In this document: one piece after another, positions 61,856-64,000 of the stretch
How the letters are laid out: the number at the start of each line of letters is the position of its first letter
How positions within the stretch are numbered: position 1 is the first letter of the stretch
Assembly (NCBI RefSeq): GCF_011745145.1
Contig: NZ_CP050191.1
Span: 4,481,327-4,545,326, forward strand
Length of the DNA: 64,000 bases
Direction of reading: 5' to 3'
From: Mycobacterium sp. DL440
GTDB taxonomy: Bacteria > Actinomycetota > Actinomycetes > Mycobacteriales > Mycobacteriaceae
Notes under the pieces: model-generated
Told to the model about the DNA's origin: nothing
Databases searched by the model: none
The model's input: only the letters and a program-made list of their open reading frames with translations
Translations under genes and position numbers: made by a program

Positions 61856-63163
61856 TCAGCGCCGAATGGTGAGCGCAACCAGGGCACTGGCCACACATGA
61901 GGACGCGACGATCGGGAAGATCAGCCCGGTGTTTCCGGTGTCGTCCATGATGTGGCCCACGATCGGCTCGGCCGCCCCGGCGAACAGGTACGAGAAGAAG
62001 TTCACCACTCCGGTTGCCGTACCGGCCATTTGGGCTCCCGCGATATCGGGGCACAGTGCCCAGAACGAGGACTGCGGGCCGTAGACGAAGAAGCCGGTGA
62101 AAAACAGCACCACCATGCCTGCGACGGTGCCGAGGTTACCGAGGTACATCGTGATCGCGCACGCCGCACCCAGCGCCATGAACAGGAAGATCGGACGATC
62201 GCGGCGAGAACCGAACAGTCGGTCGGACAGTTGGCCGTTGACCAGTGCGCCGACGGCCATGCCCACCGGGAGCGCGACCGAAATCCACACCGGACTGATC
62301 GCGCCGCCACCTTTTTGCCAGTCCGCGCCCAGGAAGTACACCGGCACCCAGATCAACAGGCCGTAGCGGGCGGCGTTCTGGAAGCCGATTGCGATACCGG
62401 TCGACCAGATCTTCGGGTTGCCCAGCACGGCCTTGTACCGATCCAGCGAGCGGCTCGTATCGACATTGGCTGCCGACGGTTCGACCTGTTCGGCGTCGCG
62501 GGTGAACGAGGGTGGCGGGGTAACCCCGGCCGCCTTGGGGTTCTCCCGCGCAACCAGATAGAACGTAATGCCACCGACCAGCATGAGCAGTACCGGGATT
62601 CGGAAGATCCACTGCCAGTCCAATTTCAGTGTGTCCACCACAATCGTCGAGGTGATGAAGGCCAGCACCGAGGCCATACCTGCCGCGAAGGTGTAGAAGC
62701 CGAAGCTCTTTCCCCGTTCGTGTGGACCCCACCAGTTGGAGATCACCCGGCCGCCTGAGGGAAAGCCCATGGATTGGCTGAAACCGTTGGCGCCCCAGAA
62801 TATGGCCAGCGACTTCGTGCCCACCGCAAAGCTGGTGCACCAGTTCAGGATTGTCGAGAGCACGGCTCCCAACGCCATCAGGCGCCGTCCGCCGAATTTG
62901 TCGGCCAGGTTGCCGTTGATCATCTGGCCGGCCGCATAGCACCACAACATCGCCCCGCTGATGGCGCCCAGGGTGGTCTTGCTCAGGCCCAGATCCTCCT
63001 CGATGCCGGGGATGGCAAAACCGAAGGTCTGTCGTCCGGTGTAGAAGAACAGGTAGCAGAACATCGCCGCAAGCAGCATCCGCCACTTCAACCGCGAGAA
63101 CTTCGCCTCCGATACTGCGACGGGATCGAGTGTGCCCGTTGACTTTTCAAATGTGTTGGACAT
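61856..63163 (-). CDS. MFS transporter, organophosphate:phosphate antiporter (OPA) family
   Basis: The protein has 435 residues and 12 predicted membrane helices. The first helix, RMLLAAMFCYLFFYTGRQTFGFAIPGI, has the Tyr/Arg pattern of the GlpT/UhpT (OPA) family, where the Arg contacts phosphate. SQSMGFPSGGRVISNWWGPHERGKSFGFYTFAAGMASVL is the helix 4-5 region, and NPKIWSTGIAIGFQNAARYGLLIWVPVYFL begins the second half. It is the probable importer of the phosphonate used by the neighbouring enzymes. It lies 34 bases downstream of the phosphonoacetate hydrolase gene. Confidence 0.88.
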   Translation of the reverse strand: MSNTFEKSTGTLDPVAVSEAKFSRLKWRMLLAAMFCYLFFYTGRQTFGFAIPGIEEDLGLSKTTLGAISGAMLWCYAAGQMINGNLADKFGGRRLMALGAVLSTILNWCTSFAVGTKSLAIFWGANGFSQSMGFPSGGRVISNWWGPHERGKSFGFYTFAAGMASVLAFITSTIVVDTLKLDWQWIFRIPVLLMLVGGITFYLVARENPKAAGVTPPPSFTRDAEQVEPSAANVDTSRSLDRYKAVLGNPKIWSTGIAIGFQNAARYGLLIWVPVYFLGADWQKGGGAISPVWISVALPVGMAVGALVNGQLSDRLFGSRRDRPIFLFMALGAACAITMYLGNLGTVAGMVVLFFTGFFVYGPQSSFWALCPDIAGAQMAGTATGVVNFFSYLFAGAAEPIVGHIMDDTGNTGLIFPIVASSCVASALVALTIRR

Positions 63164-63197
63164 CGACTTCTTTCACGAGTCTGGTCGGCGGTACCGG

Positions 63198-64000
63198 TTA
63201 TGCGGCTTGGGTCTGGTTTTCGGAAACGAGGGTGGTAGCCACCCAGAACGCGTCGTAGTTGTGCAGATACGCCAGTTGTCCGTAGGGCTCGTCGAGCGGT
63301 TCGGGACGGGGTAGTCGTCGGTTGACGATGAACGGGATCTGCAGCTCACCGAGTGCACCGTGCGAGCGCAGCGGGACGTCGAGCCCACCGAGGTCGTGCC
63401 ATTGCTCGTAACGCCCTAGTACCCAATCGGTTTCGGCCAGGACAACAATGTCGCCCAACCGGTCGGCGGGTAGCCGAAAGCGGCGGGCGGCCGCCTCCCG
63501 TTCGAGGACTTCCTGCACTCCCTCAACCGCCCGCAGTCCGTCTATCACTGCACATCGGTCGGAATCTGCAGGCAGGTATACGGTGGCGAAGGAGCCCAGT
63601 GCACCGTGATGCACGGTGTAGGGATCGGTGATCGGCAGGATGACCCGGACATCGCCGGCGCCGACCCCGTCAGCTGAGATGCCCAGAATCCGGCGCACTT
63701 CGTCCTCGACATAGACGGCGTTCGGTTTGCCTGCGCTGTCGGTCTTGGCGCTCATCCCGTGGTCGGCGGTGAGCACAACGATCGCACCCAGCTCATCGAG
63801 TCGGGCCGCGTATGAATCGATCATCTCGTAGAACCCGTTGGCAACCTCGGTCCCCGGGGCATGTTTGTGCTGGATGTAGTCGGTCAGTGACAGGTACATC
63901 AGGTCGGCGCCGCGGGACTGCAAGATCGCCACGCCCGCGGCGAGGACGAACTCCGACAGCTCCGCCGAGTACACCCGCGGCAATGGTTTGCCGGTGAGCC
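63198..64000 (-). CDS. phnA: Phosphonoacetate hydrolase, 5' end beyond window
   Basis: This gene encodes a metal-dependent enzyme of the alkaline phosphatase superfamily that splits phosphonoacetate into acetate and phosphate. The frame is open to the right edge, so about 267 C-terminal codons are seen and the N-terminus, with the nucleophile Thr, is missing. Zinc-site motifs visible are YLSLTDYIQHKHAPGTE (Asp and His), VLTADHGMSAKT (Asp-His) and LRSHGALGELQIPFIVN (His). These are in the order known for PhnA. It is the first visible gene of the four-gene phosphonate cluster. The TTG at 63983 is not a start; conserved residues LTGKPLPRVYSAELSEF continue across it. Confidence 0.9.
   Translation of the reverse strand, partial: LTGKPLPRVYSAELSEFVLAAGVAILQSRGADLMYLSLTDYIQHKHAPGTEVANGFYEMIDSYAARLDELGAIVVLTADHGMSAKTDSAGKPNAVYVEDEVRRILGISADGVGAGDVRVILPITDPYTVHHGALGSFATVYLPADSDRCAVIDGLRAVEGVQEVLEREAAARRFRLPADRLGDIVVLAETDWVLGRYEQWHDLGGLDVPLRSHGALGELQIPFIVNRRLPRPEPLDEPYGQLAYLHNYDAFWVATTLVSENQTQAA

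Overview
The window is high-GC actinobacterial DNA from a mycobacterium, most likely an environmental or fast-growing Mycolicibacterium-type species. MmpS/MmpL, Gap, FAAL-type FadD, an Esp-like type VII secretion pair, an F420-dependent Ddn-like reductase and the complete cholesterol side-chain and ring-degradation block, in the order known from M. tuberculosis Rv3534c-Rv3553, all point there. The species itself cannot be read from the sequence.

Positions 1-24500 hold a surface-lipopeptide biosynthesis and export locus. It encodes MmpL (cut by the left edge), MmpS, an alpha/beta hydrolase, a fatty-acyl-AMP ligase, a 2.1-kDa-residue-class (about 2100 aa) fully reducing iterative PKS, a Gap-family membrane protein, a 4027-residue NRPS and an MbtH protein. 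The parts list resembles the glycopeptidolipid (GPL) locus, but the NRPS is a single protein with domain order C-(A remnant)-T-C-A-T-C-A-T-C-A-T-TE. It has three complete adenylation domains, no epimerization domain and a thioesterase instead of a reductase. The likely product is an acylated tripeptide, perhaps cyclic. No glycosyltransferase or methyltransferase is visible next to it. An about 1.2-kb stretch without a recognisable gene, AT-rich at its right end, separates this locus from the backbone.

Positions 25676-51858 are mainly the sterol catabolism region, preceded by a RecQ helicase fused to a phosphoribosyltransferase-like tail. Minus-strand hsaE-hsaG-hsaF finish ring A/B carbon. Divergent kstD-chsH3 share a perfect KstR operator with them. 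The cyp125-chsE1-chsE2-chsH2-chsH1-ltp2 operon and divergent fadA5 share a second perfect KstR operator and carry out C26 oxidation and side-chain beta-oxidation. Two SDR genes and divergent echA20-ipdA-ipdB-ipdC flank a perfect KstR2 operator and open rings C and D. Embedded in this block are an AbiEi/DUF559-like nuclease-type gene bracketed by palindromes, a two-gene type VII secretion substrate pair, and a secreted histidine-phosphatase-like protein with a lysine-rich tail.

Positions 51980-64000 contain a small methyltransferase bracketed by hairpins, then a complete respiratory nitrate reductase operon narGHJI. At the right edge lies a minus-strand organophosphonate utilisation cluster: phosphonoacetate hydrolase (cut by the edge), an OPA-type MFS transporter, an HpnZ-like alcohol dehydrogenase and a phosphonatase-like HAD hydrolase.

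The most unusual items are the NRPS first module that has lost its adenylation core, the malonyl-type AT motif in a mycocerosic-synthase-sized PKS, and the nuclease-like gene flanked by a family of long palindromes, one of which contains its stop codon.
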